Shown one piece after another: positions 42,455 through 51,019 of a stretch of 64,000 nucleotides of DNA. Origin of the DNA: an uncultured Candidatus Melainabacteria bacterium (GTDB lineage: Bacteria > Cyanobacteriota > Vampirovibrionia > Gastranaerophilales > Gastranaerophilaceae); NCBI GenBank assembly GCA_934754425.1, contig CAKVIN010000005.1:1-64000 (forward strand). The letters are read 5' to 3'. The position numbers and the translations under genes were made by a program. Position 1 is the first letter of the stretch, and every line of letters starts with the position of its first letter. The notes beneath the pieces were generated by a model, which was not told where the DNA came from, did no database searches, and saw only the letters and a list, made by a program, of their open reading frames with translations.

Positions 42455-43390
42455 ATGAAAGATAAGAATAAAATTATAAAGAAAATACTAAATAGTTTAA
42501 ATGCGAACGATATCAACTATGCACGAAAACTCATAGAAAATGATTTAAAAAGATTAGGCGTAAAAGATGAATATTATTTCTATTCCGCTCTTATCGAAAA
42601 AGATTTGAATATCAAAAAAGAATTGTACACAAACGCTTTAGAAGTTAATCCTAAATTTCTGGATGCATATATTAACAGAGGACTTGTTTTTAACGAATTA
42701 AAGAATTACGAAGCCTCAATATCAGATTATGACAAAGCTATTGAATTGGACGGTAAATGTGCACTGGCTTATAACAACCGTGGATACTCAAAATTCTTAA
42801 AAGGTGATTTTGATGGTGCTTTACAGGATTATAACAAGGCTATTTTGTTGAACCCGAAATTCAAAATGGCATTAGATAACAAAGCTATGCTTTTTTCTAA
42901 AGCTTGCATGGAAGATGACAAGGATTTTAGTGAAAAATACTACTTAAGTCTTGGTATTGCAGAATTACGTGAAGGTAATATAGCAGATGCAATCAAAAGT
43001 TTTGATGAATCTATTGCGCTTAACAAAAAAAACGAATTGCCATATTTTTACAAGGGTATTGCTTTTCAGAGCTTGGGTAAAAATGATGAAGCTTATAACA
43101 GTTATTCAAAATCAATTGAGATTAATAAAAATATGATTGATGCGTATTACAATAGAGGTCAGTTGATTTATAAAACTAATCCCAAGCAAGCGATAGATGA
43201 TTTCGTTGCAGCAATTGCTCTTGATCCAAAATTTTTAGAAGCATATTATTCTTTAGCGGCAGTTCAAAAGAATTTGGGACAGTACGAAGATGCTATTAAA
43301 AATCTAGACAAAATTATAGAAATAGAGCCACAAGCTGTTAATGCAAAAGGTTTAAAAAAGTTAATTTTAACAAAATATTTAAAGCGATAA
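42455..43390 (+). CDS. Tetratricopeptide repeat protein
   Basis: A 311-residue soluble protein made of about eight TPR units. Clear copies read AYINRGLVFNELKNYEASISDYDKAIELD-like and AYNNRGYSKFLKGDFDGALQDYNKAILLN-like (about residues 68-135), and further copies run from 190 to 300. TPR arrays are protein-docking platforms; no enzymatic domain or signal peptide is present. It may be co-transcribed with queA, which follows after 66 nt. No SD before the ATG. Confidence 0.92.
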   Translation: MKDKNKIIKKILNSLNANDINYARKLIENDLKRLGVKDEYYFYSALIEKDLNIKKELYTNALEVNPKFLDAYINRGLVFNELKNYEASISDYDKAIELDGKCALAYNNRGYSKFLKGDFDGALQDYNKAILLNPKFKMALDNKAMLFSKACMEDDKDFSEKYYLSLGIAELREGNIADAIKSFDESIALNKKNELPYFYKGIAFQSLGKNDEAYNSYSKSIEINKNMIDAYYNRGQLIYKTNPKQAIDDFVAAIALDPKFLEAYYSLAAVQKNLGQYEDAIKNLDKIIEIEPQAVNAKGLKKLILTKYLKR

Positions 43391-43456
43391 TTTATTGTAG
43401 TATAATGTTCCTAGAAATTTGCACAATAAATGTGCAGAATTAGAATAGGGGAATTT

Positions 43457-44500
43457 ATGTTACTTTCAGAATTTGATTATGTGTTGCCGGAAGAATTGAT
43501 AGCACAACGTCCGAGTGACAAGAGAGAAAACTCTCGTATGATGGTTTTAAATCGTGATAAGCAAGAAATCTTGCATAAACATTTTTACGATATAGTCGAC
43601 TTGCTTGATGATAACCACGTTCTTATTCTGAATGACACAAAAGTTATCCCTGCTCGTTTGTATGGTTATAAAGATACCGGTGCTAAAATAGAAGTATTTT
43701 TGCTTAAGGAAAAAGAAAACCATAATTGGGAAGTTTTGATTAAACCTTCTAAACGTGTAAGAGTTGGAACTGTTATAAAAATTGCCGAGGAACTTTCTTG
43801 CGAAGTTCTTATGCCCCTTCCGGATGATGGCAAATGGCTTGTAAAAATGATTTATGAAGGGGATATTTTTGAAATTCTTCACAAAGTTGGAAATATTCCA
43901 CTTCCACCTTATATTGAAAGAAAAATGACGAATGAAGAGTTGAAAAAACTTGATTTTGAACGCTATCAGACAGTTTATGCTAAAGATGAAGGTTCTGTTG
44001 CAGCACCGACTGCAGGATTACATTTTACACAAGATATTCTAAAAAAATTGCAGGATAAAGGTGTTGAAGTAGGATATGTTACACTTAATGTAGGAATCGG
44101 AACTTTTAGACCGGTAAAATGTGATAATATTTTAGATCATCGTATGGATTCAGAAACTTTCCAAATTAAACAAGAAACAGCGGATTTGATAAATCGAGCA
44201 AAAGCAGAAGGTAAAAAAATTGTTGCAGTCGGTACGACGAGTGTAAGAACTTTGGAAAGTGTTTATAAAATGTTTGGCGGAATTCAGGCATGCAAAGGTG
44301 CATCAGAATTATTTATTTATCCGCCTTATGAATTCAAGGTTGTAGATAAATTGATTACAAATTTCCATTTGCCAAAATCAACATTGTTAATGCTTGTAAG
44401 TGCATTGGCGACAAAAGATTTTGTATTCAAGGCTTATGCAGAAGCAATAAAGGAAAAATATCGTTTCTATAGTTACGGCGATTGTATGTTTATAAATTAG
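43457..44500 (+). CDS. queA: tRNA preQ1(34) S-adenosylmethionine ribosyltransferase-isomerase
   Basis: A 347-residue QueA, which moves the ribosyl part of SAM to preQ1 in tRNA to give epoxyqueuosine. Seen are FDYVLPEELIAQRPSDKRENSRMMV at the start (positions 5-29), LNDTKVIPARLYG, YQTVYAKDEGSVAAPTAGLHFT, LNVGIGTFRPV, VAVGTTSVRTLES and LITNFHLPKSTLLMLVSAL. ATG 43457 is preferred to the frame opening at 43430: AGGGGA lies 4-5 nt upstream. No other queuosine gene is present in the window. Confidence 0.97.
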   Translation: MLLSEFDYVLPEELIAQRPSDKRENSRMMVLNRDKQEILHKHFYDIVDLLDDNHVLILNDTKVIPARLYGYKDTGAKIEVFLLKEKENHNWEVLIKPSKRVRVGTVIKIAEELSCEVLMPLPDDGKWLVKMIYEGDIFEILHKVGNIPLPPYIERKMTNEELKKLDFERYQTVYAKDEGSVAAPTAGLHFTQDILKKLQDKGVEVGYVTLNVGIGTFRPVKCDNILDHRMDSETFQIKQETADLINRAKAEGKKIVAVGTTSVRTLESVYKMFGGIQACKGASELFIYPPYEFKVVDKLITNFHLPKSTLLMLVSALATKDFVFKAYAEAIKEKYRFYSYGDCMFIN

Positions 44501-44507
44501 CTAAAAA

Positions 44508-44539
44508 GGTGGAAACCACTTACGTTTTTTCCACCCTAC
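44508..44539 (-). repeat. Dispersed 32-nt hairpin repeat, copy 2
   Basis: Read on the minus strand it begins GTAGGGTGGA. Stem GGTGGAAA / TTTCCACC, inner AC-GTAA-GT. Compared with copy 1 (423-454) the five differences are two compensated base pairs and one change inside the GNRA-type loop. Confidence 0.85.
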
Positions 44540-44549
44540 CTGCTACCTG

Positions 44550-47500
44550 CTAATCACCAAAGACGATAAACGGTAAATCACGTTCTTTAGCATATTCTTT
44601 TAAGAAATGTGTTTTACAATAAATATTATTTAAGAAATCAATAGGCTGTCCGACTTTATCAGACTCACTGTAAGCAAAGACACCCATTACTTGTGGGTTA
44701 GATCCGTACATTTCATTGTACTCTCTATTGCCTTTTCTTACGTTTGAGTTTATTGTTGCAAATTTTTGTATGATTTTTTCTCTGATATTTGCAGGTTCAA
44801 TTTCTAACATAGATTTGTTTTCATTTTCTTTTACGAATTGAACATATTCAGTATCGCTCATGCCAGTTGCTTCTTTTACCAAGTTTGAAATATACAATCT
44901 GTCAGATTCTCTTCTTCCACCAAAAATATAATTGTTTTTAAATTCTTGAATATTTTTACCGCAGCCTGAACCTGAATCTGTATTACCTCCACCATATACA
45001 TATTTCGTAGGAATATCCAATAATACACCGTGTGTTCTAAAGAATCTGTATTTGCTTTCAGGACGTTCAGCGTAGCTTACTGATAACAATGCATCCGAAT
45101 CTACCAGTGAAAAGGCATCAAATTTTGCTAATTGGTTAGAATAATCCAAACCATGAACAAAGAAGTGGATATTACCGGTTTCTACATCTGTTTCTGCACC
45201 GCTATTATTAAGACCTTTGGCTTTTACACCTTTAGATGATGTGCCTTTAGGGAAACCAATTGCTTCCCAGCTTTCGTCTGTCATTTCGTTGAATTTAATT
45301 ACAACAACACCGTCTTTATCTTGATAAACACCTTTTAAATTAGTACTACCATCAGCGTTGACTGTTGTAATAGCTTGTTTCATTCTGCTAGCTTGTGGAA
45401 ATTTTGTAACAGGCAGAATAGGTTGAGATTTTTGCAATTCTTTTTGATATTCTTTTATTCTTACAACATAAACATCTGCAGACTCCCCAAAGCTGCGAAC
45501 ATTACCGTTAAAATCAACTCTTGATTTGCCGATTTTTGTATCATGAAAAGAATCATCAGCTTTTACAGCTCTTAAATCTGCATGAGTAAATATTTCTGCC
45601 ATATCTACAAGATTATCTTGTTGCAAATCAAAAGCAACTGATTGCAATCGTTTTGTCAATTCATCTTCTGATTTAGAAGTATTAACAAAATTTAACCATT
45701 CATGGTATTTGCAAATTTTATATAGTTTTGTTTCTTCTTCTGGAGTTAAATTGAATTTTTTAGAAATAAAGAATACATCAAAAGCTCCATTTTCAGCATG
45801 ATAACCATCAGGATGACCTTCTGCCTTGGTTATATCATGCATTAAAGATGCTAGTAGCATAACTTTTTTATCAGATTCATTTAGTTTTGCAAAATTAGGG
45901 TCTTGTGAAATTTTTTGCATAACTTTTAGAGAATGTTTCATTACATCATAATCATGAGCACCACGAGTGCCGTTATTACCGTGTTGTGCTTTACCAACCA
46001 TTGTTCTGATTTCAGGCAAAACTTCAACAATTTCATTTAATAATTGTTCTACTTGTGGGTTTTCACATTTGATTCGGTTATTTTTAGAAAATTTAACAAC
46101 GTCATTTCTCAAGCTTTCTACAACGGCTTTTGTATTAACATCATTAATTTCAGCCAATTTGTGACCATTATTTAGGTTTATGGGATAACCATATAATGTG
46201 CAACCTGTTTTGTTTGTATCGTTTTTAAGAAGTTCAAAGCCGTAATAGTCAAAAACTTTTTGTCTTTCAGCGTCTGATAAATCTTTAGTTTTTTCAAGAA
46301 CAGTATTGATAAAATCTTCTCTTGAGTATTCTTGAGAAATACTCAATTTAGCAAAATCTGAATCAGAAAGTTTTGCTAGTGATTTTGACAAATTTTGAGT
46401 TGCTGTGTTTGTGTGTGTAATTTGTTCGGCGCTTAACTTATTAGTTTCAATACCTAATGAACGAACAAGTGCTGGTAATAGTTCACAATATTCTTCTTGG
46501 TTTCTAGGAATAAGTGCTGCTTTTCCTTTTAATTTATCAGTAATTCCAAACAAATTCGTATTACAAGATACAAGGGTTTTTAATATAGAGCGTTTTTGAG
46601 AAAGTGGAATTTCGTTAATGTTTTGCTTACCAATTAAACCTGATAATTGACAGCCAATTACAATGTCATTCTCAGCCCAAGTTGCAAGTTCTTCTTTATT
46701 AATTTGTGCTAATAACTGTTGATATTGTTTTATACTTACATTGTTTTTATTTTTTATTAACATTGCAATATGTTTTTGATTAATACCATATTTTTTATAA
46801 TTTGTACACAAGTTAATAGCGTAATCTATATTATCTTTATTTGTAAAACGAACTATATCTGCAATTTTGTCTTTTGGAAATTCTTTATCAGCACATAGTT
46901 TTTCTGCGAATGCTAAGTTATCTTTATTTATAGCACGAACTATATCTGCAATTTTGTCTTTTGGAAAATCTTTATCAGCACATAATTTTTCTGCTAATGC
47001 TAAGTTATCTTTATTTGTAACATTAACTATATCTGCAATTTTATCATTTGGAAAATCTTTATCAGTATACAATTTTTCTGCGAATGCTAAATTATCTTTA
47101 TTTTTATCACTAAATATAACTGCAATTTTATCTTTAGGAAATTCTTTATCAGCACATAATTTTTCAGCAAAAGTCACGTTGGCTTCTGTTGTCGCATATA
47201 ATATTCTAATAATATCATTTTTTGGAATATCATTATCATTCATTAACATTTTAAATAATTGCTTATTAGCTTTGTTAATACTTCTTAAATATGATATACC
47301 AGTAGCATCATCACCATATATTGCATGTATATCATCAATCGTTTTGCAATCGTTCTTTATTGCATGTAATAAGTAATATTCATGGTTATAATTATAAAGG
47401 TTTATATATTGCAACAATAAATTATCGTCAATATCTTTTAAGTCGGGATAGCATTTTCTAATTTCAGCTTTTACAATATCTAATTTTTCATTAATTTTGC

Positions 47501-50500
47501 TCAAAGAGATTTCATTCTCAGATAATAAATCACGTACTAAACTACTTTCATGAAAACCAGCTTTATCAAGTAATTCTACTATATCTACAGCTTCTTTATT
47601 GCTTGAGCGGATTACTGAATTGAGATTACTTTGTGCATCTACTGATAAATTTCTATTTCCCATTTCTTTTACATTAGCAACAGCTCTAGTGTAATCAATA
47701 TCTTTATTTTGACAAATATATTGAAAATCATGATTTATATAATTATCAAATTGTTTATTATCTTTAAAATAAATTTTCAGTTCATTTAATAGATTTTTTG
47801 CACCTTTGTAATCTTGGTTTGCAGCTAAACAATATTCTTTCCAATCATACGTTGTTAAAACAGAAGTGTTTTCAGCTAATTCAATTATATAGTCTGTAAA
47901 ATCAGCATGATTTTTCATATCTTCTGAATATAACATTTTTACAATTTCATCTTTTCTATCAAAAGAAATATTTTCTGATTTTGATAATTTATTTAAAAAG
48001 CTTACAAAAGATTCTTTTGGTATTGTTGTTGGAGCATTACGATGTCTTACTCCCAATGCTCTTCCTTCCGGAGTTAATGAGTTAAGAAATTCAACCGTTT
48101 CTTTAATATTATTAGAATTAGCAATATCAATTAAAGTAGAATTTCCTAAGCTATATTCTTTTCCTCCTTTTTTATACTTGAAGTTTAACTTGTATTGTTT
48201 AAGCATATCTGCAATTGTTCTCATTTGTTCAGTTTTTTCGGCAATTGTAAAATGAGAATCGCTGTATTCATCAAGTCCTATTTCCTTGAATCTTTCACAT
48301 TCTTTGGCATAAGATTTAATTGTTTCTAAAGATAGATTTTCTTCTGTTAAACGATCAATATCAAATAGCCTAAATTGATATTCTTCCGGCAATAATTTAT
48401 TATATTCACTAATTTTAGTTGCAGAATTTTCATCTAAATTTTGAAGCTTATAGTCGTATCCAAAGTCATAATTCTTGATATCTTCTATAGATAGTTTATT
48501 GTTATAAAGTTTAGATATTAGTGGTATTTTTTCGACTAACAAATCTTGATATTCACAATATTCTAAGGTGCTAAATAAATTCTTATAATCCTCAAAATCA
48601 TTGAGATCTGTAATATACTGTTTTAATGTGTTAACATTTTCTTTATTCAAGTACTTAAATAATGCTGTATTTAGAAATTCTTCATCTACATTTAATGCTT
48701 CTTCTATAAGACCTTTTCTAGCTTGAGGATCTTTTAAATTAACTCCTGGAAACTCCATTTTTAATTCAAAAATCATTGTTCTAGCAACATTAATATATGC
48801 TTGAACGCCTTTGTTTTCACAATCTATATTCGCAATTTCTTCTGGAGTAAAACCTAATTCTAATAGATTAGACTTCGTTTCTTCAGGTGTTAGACTATTA
48901 TTTTCTTTTAATTTAATTTCTTTGGACGGTACATCATCAGCCATATTTTTAATCGCACGAGTTGATTCAGACTGGTTTGCTTTCCATTCGTTGTATCGTT
49001 GCAAATGTTCGCCGCCCAATCGTTCTCTTACTGCCTTATACTCTTCGGTTTTAGGCAAATTTTTCATTTCCTGTGTAATTCTGCTAAAATCTTCTCTGCT
49101 TTTAGCAGTTTCTAATTCTTTTATTAATCGTTGTTGAACTTGAATTGGAGTTTCTAAATTAGCTGCTTCTTTTGTAGGAATTTCTTGTTCTTCTTGTGTA
49201 ACACTTTTAGAAGATGCCGGTTCTGTGTCAACATCCTTTTCTACCCTTGGAGTTTCATTTTCAATTTTGCTAGGAACTTCGTCAGCAACCTTGTTTCCAT
49301 TCGCATCGACTTTCACATTCTCTTTGCCAAAAACTTTTTGCACACTTTTACCTAAAGCTTTCATACCGCCACCAACAACCGGTGACATGATTGCACCGCC
49401 AATACCGCCTTCAATCGCTCCATCAAGCATTGCTTCAGTATCCCAATCAGAATCCAATCCGGCTCTAAATCCGCCATCAACAGCTCCACTTAAAGCCCCA
49501 TCAGTAGCCATTTCAGCAGCCATCGCAGAACCTCGTTTCAACAAAGTTCCACCTGCATACTCATAGCCGGCAGGGTTCGTAAGTGCTGTTTTTAACGTAG
49601 ATTTCAAACCGCCCTTTGCAGCTTCTTCCGCAACTTCTTTTCCGACAGATTTAACCGCTTGAATTCCGAATTTTGTAGCAATCGTTTTACCGACAGCACC
49701 GCCTAAACCTGCAGTCACAGGAGCTAATGCACCGGAAAAACCACCGGTAGCAGCATCGTGTTTCATATCTTCAAATGTATATTTTTTATCTGTTCCGACT
49801 GTATCAAGAGCCTTAACGCCGACTTTTATTGCTGCTCCGCTTGCTGTTGCCAAACCGACACCAATTGCAATACTTGCTCCACCTGTAACAGGAGCAGCGG
49901 CAACTGCGGCTGTATAAATTCCTACAGCTGCGATACCTGAAACCATATCGCCGACCATATCAGTCGCCATATCTTGACCTTCTTTGTAGCCGTTAATTTT
50001 TTCTTCTGCTTGAGAAAGCTCGCCACGTTTGAATTTCTTAAGATTTTCTTTAGTATAATCTTGTCCGGTAACTTCTTTAAAATCTTTTTTGCTGACTTTG
50101 CCCGTTTTTATTTGTTTAAGCAATTTTCTTTCAGCATCAATCTGTTGTTGGACTTTATCAGAGCCATCTCCAATGCCTGTAGTGTTTTTAAGCAAATCCC
50201 AGCCTTTACCAATCCAGCCTTGCTCATTTTTTGTTTTATTTAAGGCTTTTTCTTGGTTATTGAGTTTTGCAATATTCTGGTCGATTGCACCTAGTGTTGG
50301 ATTTTTAGCTTTAAGAGTCTGCTTTTTGCCGTTTTTTGTAACGGTGTAACTATTGCCATCAGCAGAAATAGAAATTTGCCCTTCAACTTTTTTGAAGTAA
50401 TCAGGGTTAATTCTTGTTCCGTCTGCACCAAAATATTTCATCACGGTTTTGCCGTTTGAAAGTCTTGAATAAACAACTTTTCTGCCGGATTGTAGGTAAA

Positions 50501-50726
50501 TCGTTTTTTCGGGGTTAGGTTTTTTTGCTGTTTTTTCAAGCTTCAAACCTATGTTATCATTATGTTTGGAATCATTTGCAAAAAGAGAGCGTTTTTGGTC
50601 TTCTGTTAAAACAACATCGCCATTCTTAACGAGAATGGACAAAATTTGCTCATCAGAAAGCTTAATCTTCGGATTAGATTGCCTGTATGCGTTAATTTTC
50701 TGTTGAATTTTTGCTTCGAATCCCAT
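44550..50726 (-). CDS. Giant multidomain protein with 29-residue repeats and HD domain
   Basis: A 2058-residue protein not assigned to a family. Residues 1-150 carry KINAYRQSNPKIKLSDEQI and the lysine-rich segment TVTKNGKKQTLKA. Residues about 250-460 are an Ala/Gly-rich, repeated amphipathic region (GIAAVGIYTAAVAAAPVTGG and similar) like glycine-zipper segments that insert into membranes. A long helical part follows. Residues about 1184-1299 are four close 29-residue repeats (FAEKLCADKEFPKDKIADIV type) with degenerate flanks. Residues about 1570-1700 form an HD phosphohydrolase-like domain (HDYDVMKHSLKVM, SLMHDITK, CKYHEWL). The end (YGGGNTDSGSGCGKNI, IFGGRRESDRLYI) is unknown. No signal peptide. 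A secreted effector or toxin-like protein is possible but unproven. Confidence 0.75.
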   Translation of the reverse strand: MGFEAKIQQKINAYRQSNPKIKLSDEQILSILVKNGDVVLTEDQKRSLFANDSKHNDNIGLKLEKTAKKPNPEKTIYLQSGRKVVYSRLSNGKTVMKYFGADGTRINPDYFKKVEGQISISADGNSYTVTKNGKKQTLKAKNPTLGAIDQNIAKLNNQEKALNKTKNEQGWIGKGWDLLKNTTGIGDGSDKVQQQIDAERKLLKQIKTGKVSKKDFKEVTGQDYTKENLKKFKRGELSQAEEKINGYKEGQDMATDMVGDMVSGIAAVGIYTAAVAAAPVTGGASIAIGVGLATASGAAIKVGVKALDTVGTDKKYTFEDMKHDAATGGFSGALAPVTAGLGGAVGKTIATKFGIQAVKSVGKEVAEEAAKGGLKSTLKTALTNPAGYEYAGGTLLKRGSAMAAEMATDGALSGAVDGGFRAGLDSDWDTEAMLDGAIEGGIGGAIMSPVVGGGMKALGKSVQKVFGKENVKVDANGNKVADEVPSKIENETPRVEKDVDTEPASSKSVTQEEQEIPTKEAANLETPIQVQQRLIKELETAKSREDFSRITQEMKNLPKTEEYKAVRERLGGEHLQRYNEWKANQSESTRAIKNMADDVPSKEIKLKENNSLTPEETKSNLLELGFTPEEIANIDCENKGVQAYINVARTMIFELKMEFPGVNLKDPQARKGLIEEALNVDEEFLNTALFKYLNKENVNTLKQYITDLNDFEDYKNLFSTLEYCEYQDLLVEKIPLISKLYNNKLSIEDIKNYDFGYDYKLQNLDENSATKISEYNKLLPEEYQFRLFDIDRLTEENLSLETIKSYAKECERFKEIGLDEYSDSHFTIAEKTEQMRTIADMLKQYKLNFKYKKGGKEYSLGNSTLIDIANSNNIKETVEFLNSLTPEGRALGVRHRNAPTTIPKESFVSFLNKLSKSENISFDRKDEIVKMLYSEDMKNHADFTDYIIELAENTSVLTTYDWKEYCLAANQDYKGAKNLLNELKIYFKDNKQFDNYINHDFQYICQNKDIDYTRAVANVKEMGNRNLSVDAQSNLNSVIRSSNKEAVDIVELLDKAGFHESSLVRDLLSENEISLSKINEKLDIVKAEIRKCYPDLKDIDDNLLLQYINLYNYNHEYYLLHAIKNDCKTIDDIHAIYGDDATGISYLRSINKANKQLFKMLMNDNDIPKNDIIRILYATTEANVTFAEKLCADKEFPKDKIAVIFSDKNKDNLAFAEKLYTDKDFPNDKIADIVNVTNKDNLALAEKLCADKDFPKDKIADIVRAINKDNLAFAEKLCADKEFPKDKIADIVRFTNKDNIDYAINLCTNYKKYGINQKHIAMLIKNKNNVSIKQYQQLLAQINKEELATWAENDIVIGCQLSGLIGKQNINEIPLSQKRSILKTLVSCNTNLFGITDKLKGKAALIPRNQEEYCELLPALVRSLGIETNKLSAEQITHTNTATQNLSKSLAKLSDSDFAKLSISQEYSREDFINTVLEKTKDLSDAERQKVFDYYGFELLKNDTNKTGCTLYGYPINLNNGHKLAEINDVNTKAVVESLRNDVVKFSKNNRIKCENPQVEQLLNEIVEVLPEIRTMVGKAQHGNNGTRGAHDYDVMKHSLKVMQKISQDPNFAKLNESDKKVMLLASLMHDITKAEGHPDGYHAENGAFDVFFISKKFNLTPEEETKLYKICKYHEWLNFVNTSKSEDELTKRLQSVAFDLQQDNLVDMAEIFTHADLRAVKADDSFHDTKIGKSRVDFNGNVRSFGESADVYVVRIKEYQKELQKSQPILPVTKFPQASRMKQAITTVNADGSTNLKGVYQDKDGVVVIKFNEMTDESWEAIGFPKGTSSKGVKAKGLNNSGAETDVETGNIHFFVHGLDYSNQLAKFDAFSLVDSDALLSVSYAERPESKYRFFRTHGVLLDIPTKYVYGGGNTDSGSGCGKNIQEFKNNYIFGGRRESDRLYISNLVKEATGMSDTEYVQFVKENENKSMLEIEPANIREKIIQKFATINSNVRKGNREYNEMYGSNPQVMGVFAYSESDKVGQPIDFLNNIYCKTHFLKEYAKERDLPFIVFGD
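46830..47177 (-). repeat. 87-bp coding tandem repeat, four units
   Basis: Units 47177-47091, 47090-47004, 47003-46917 and 46916-46830 on the minus strand encode the 29-residue repeats of the giant gene. Units are highly alike at DNA level, so they arose or are kept homogeneous by recent duplication or conversion; flanking units are diverged. Confidence 0.9.
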
Positions 50727-50847
50727 TGCCCTATAGCTTGTCCTTTATCTTACCTACTCCATGTATTACGGCAGGTTTTTGAAAAACTTTAGGATTTTTG
50801 GGAAGATTGTTACAAAAGTTCACAGTTAAGGGAGTCGGAATTTAGTT

Positions 50848-50875
50848 GAAAGAGGAAAGAGGAAAGTGGAAAGTT
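50848..50875 (+). repeat. Heptamer tandem repeat GAAAGAG-type
   Basis: Four units: GAAAGAG, GAAAGAG, GAAAGTG, GAAAGTT. Noncoding, purine-rich, between divergent genes. Confidence 0.85.
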
Positions 50876-50891
50876 GTTTTAATACTTGTAG

Positions 50892-50922
50892 GTCGTGTTC
50901 AACATTTGTCATTGAACACGAC
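50892..50922. promoter_or_regulatory. Perfect 11-bp hairpin upstream of the decarboxylase gene
   Basis: GTCGTGTTCAA (50892-50902) pairs with TTGAACACGAC (50912-50922), 9-nt loop. On the plus strand AAAAAC follows rather than T's, so it is not an ordinary terminator; an operator or mRNA-leader structure is more likely. Confidence 0.6.
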
Positions 50923-51019
50923 AAAAACAAACTCTTTTCCTTACAAAACTTAACTTTGGTAGCAAAAAATATTTTTTTTGAGTATTATGTTAAAAGTATC
51001 AATCAAAGGGAAATGAATA

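Larger units (their letters stand above)
50727..51019. other. Divergent control region between the giant gene and the decarboxylase
   Basis: Holds a heptamer repeat (50848-50875) and an 11-bp perfect hairpin (50892-50922). No gene is convincing; short frames here are accidental. Promoters for both directions must lie here, but no strong consensus is seen. Confidence 0.5.

Noticed and set aside
46830..47177. CRISPR array or noncoding repeat on the plus strand
   Set aside because: The 87-bp units are continuous and in frame with the large minus-strand gene.
46867..47376. Plus-strand repetitive protein frame
   Set aside because: Mirror of the 29-residue repeats of the giant gene; no ribosome site and no known features.
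44550..50726. Named polymorphic toxin
   Set aside because: Membrane-insertion-like region and HD domain are suggestive, but no secretion signal, RHS/CDI features or immunity gene are seen.
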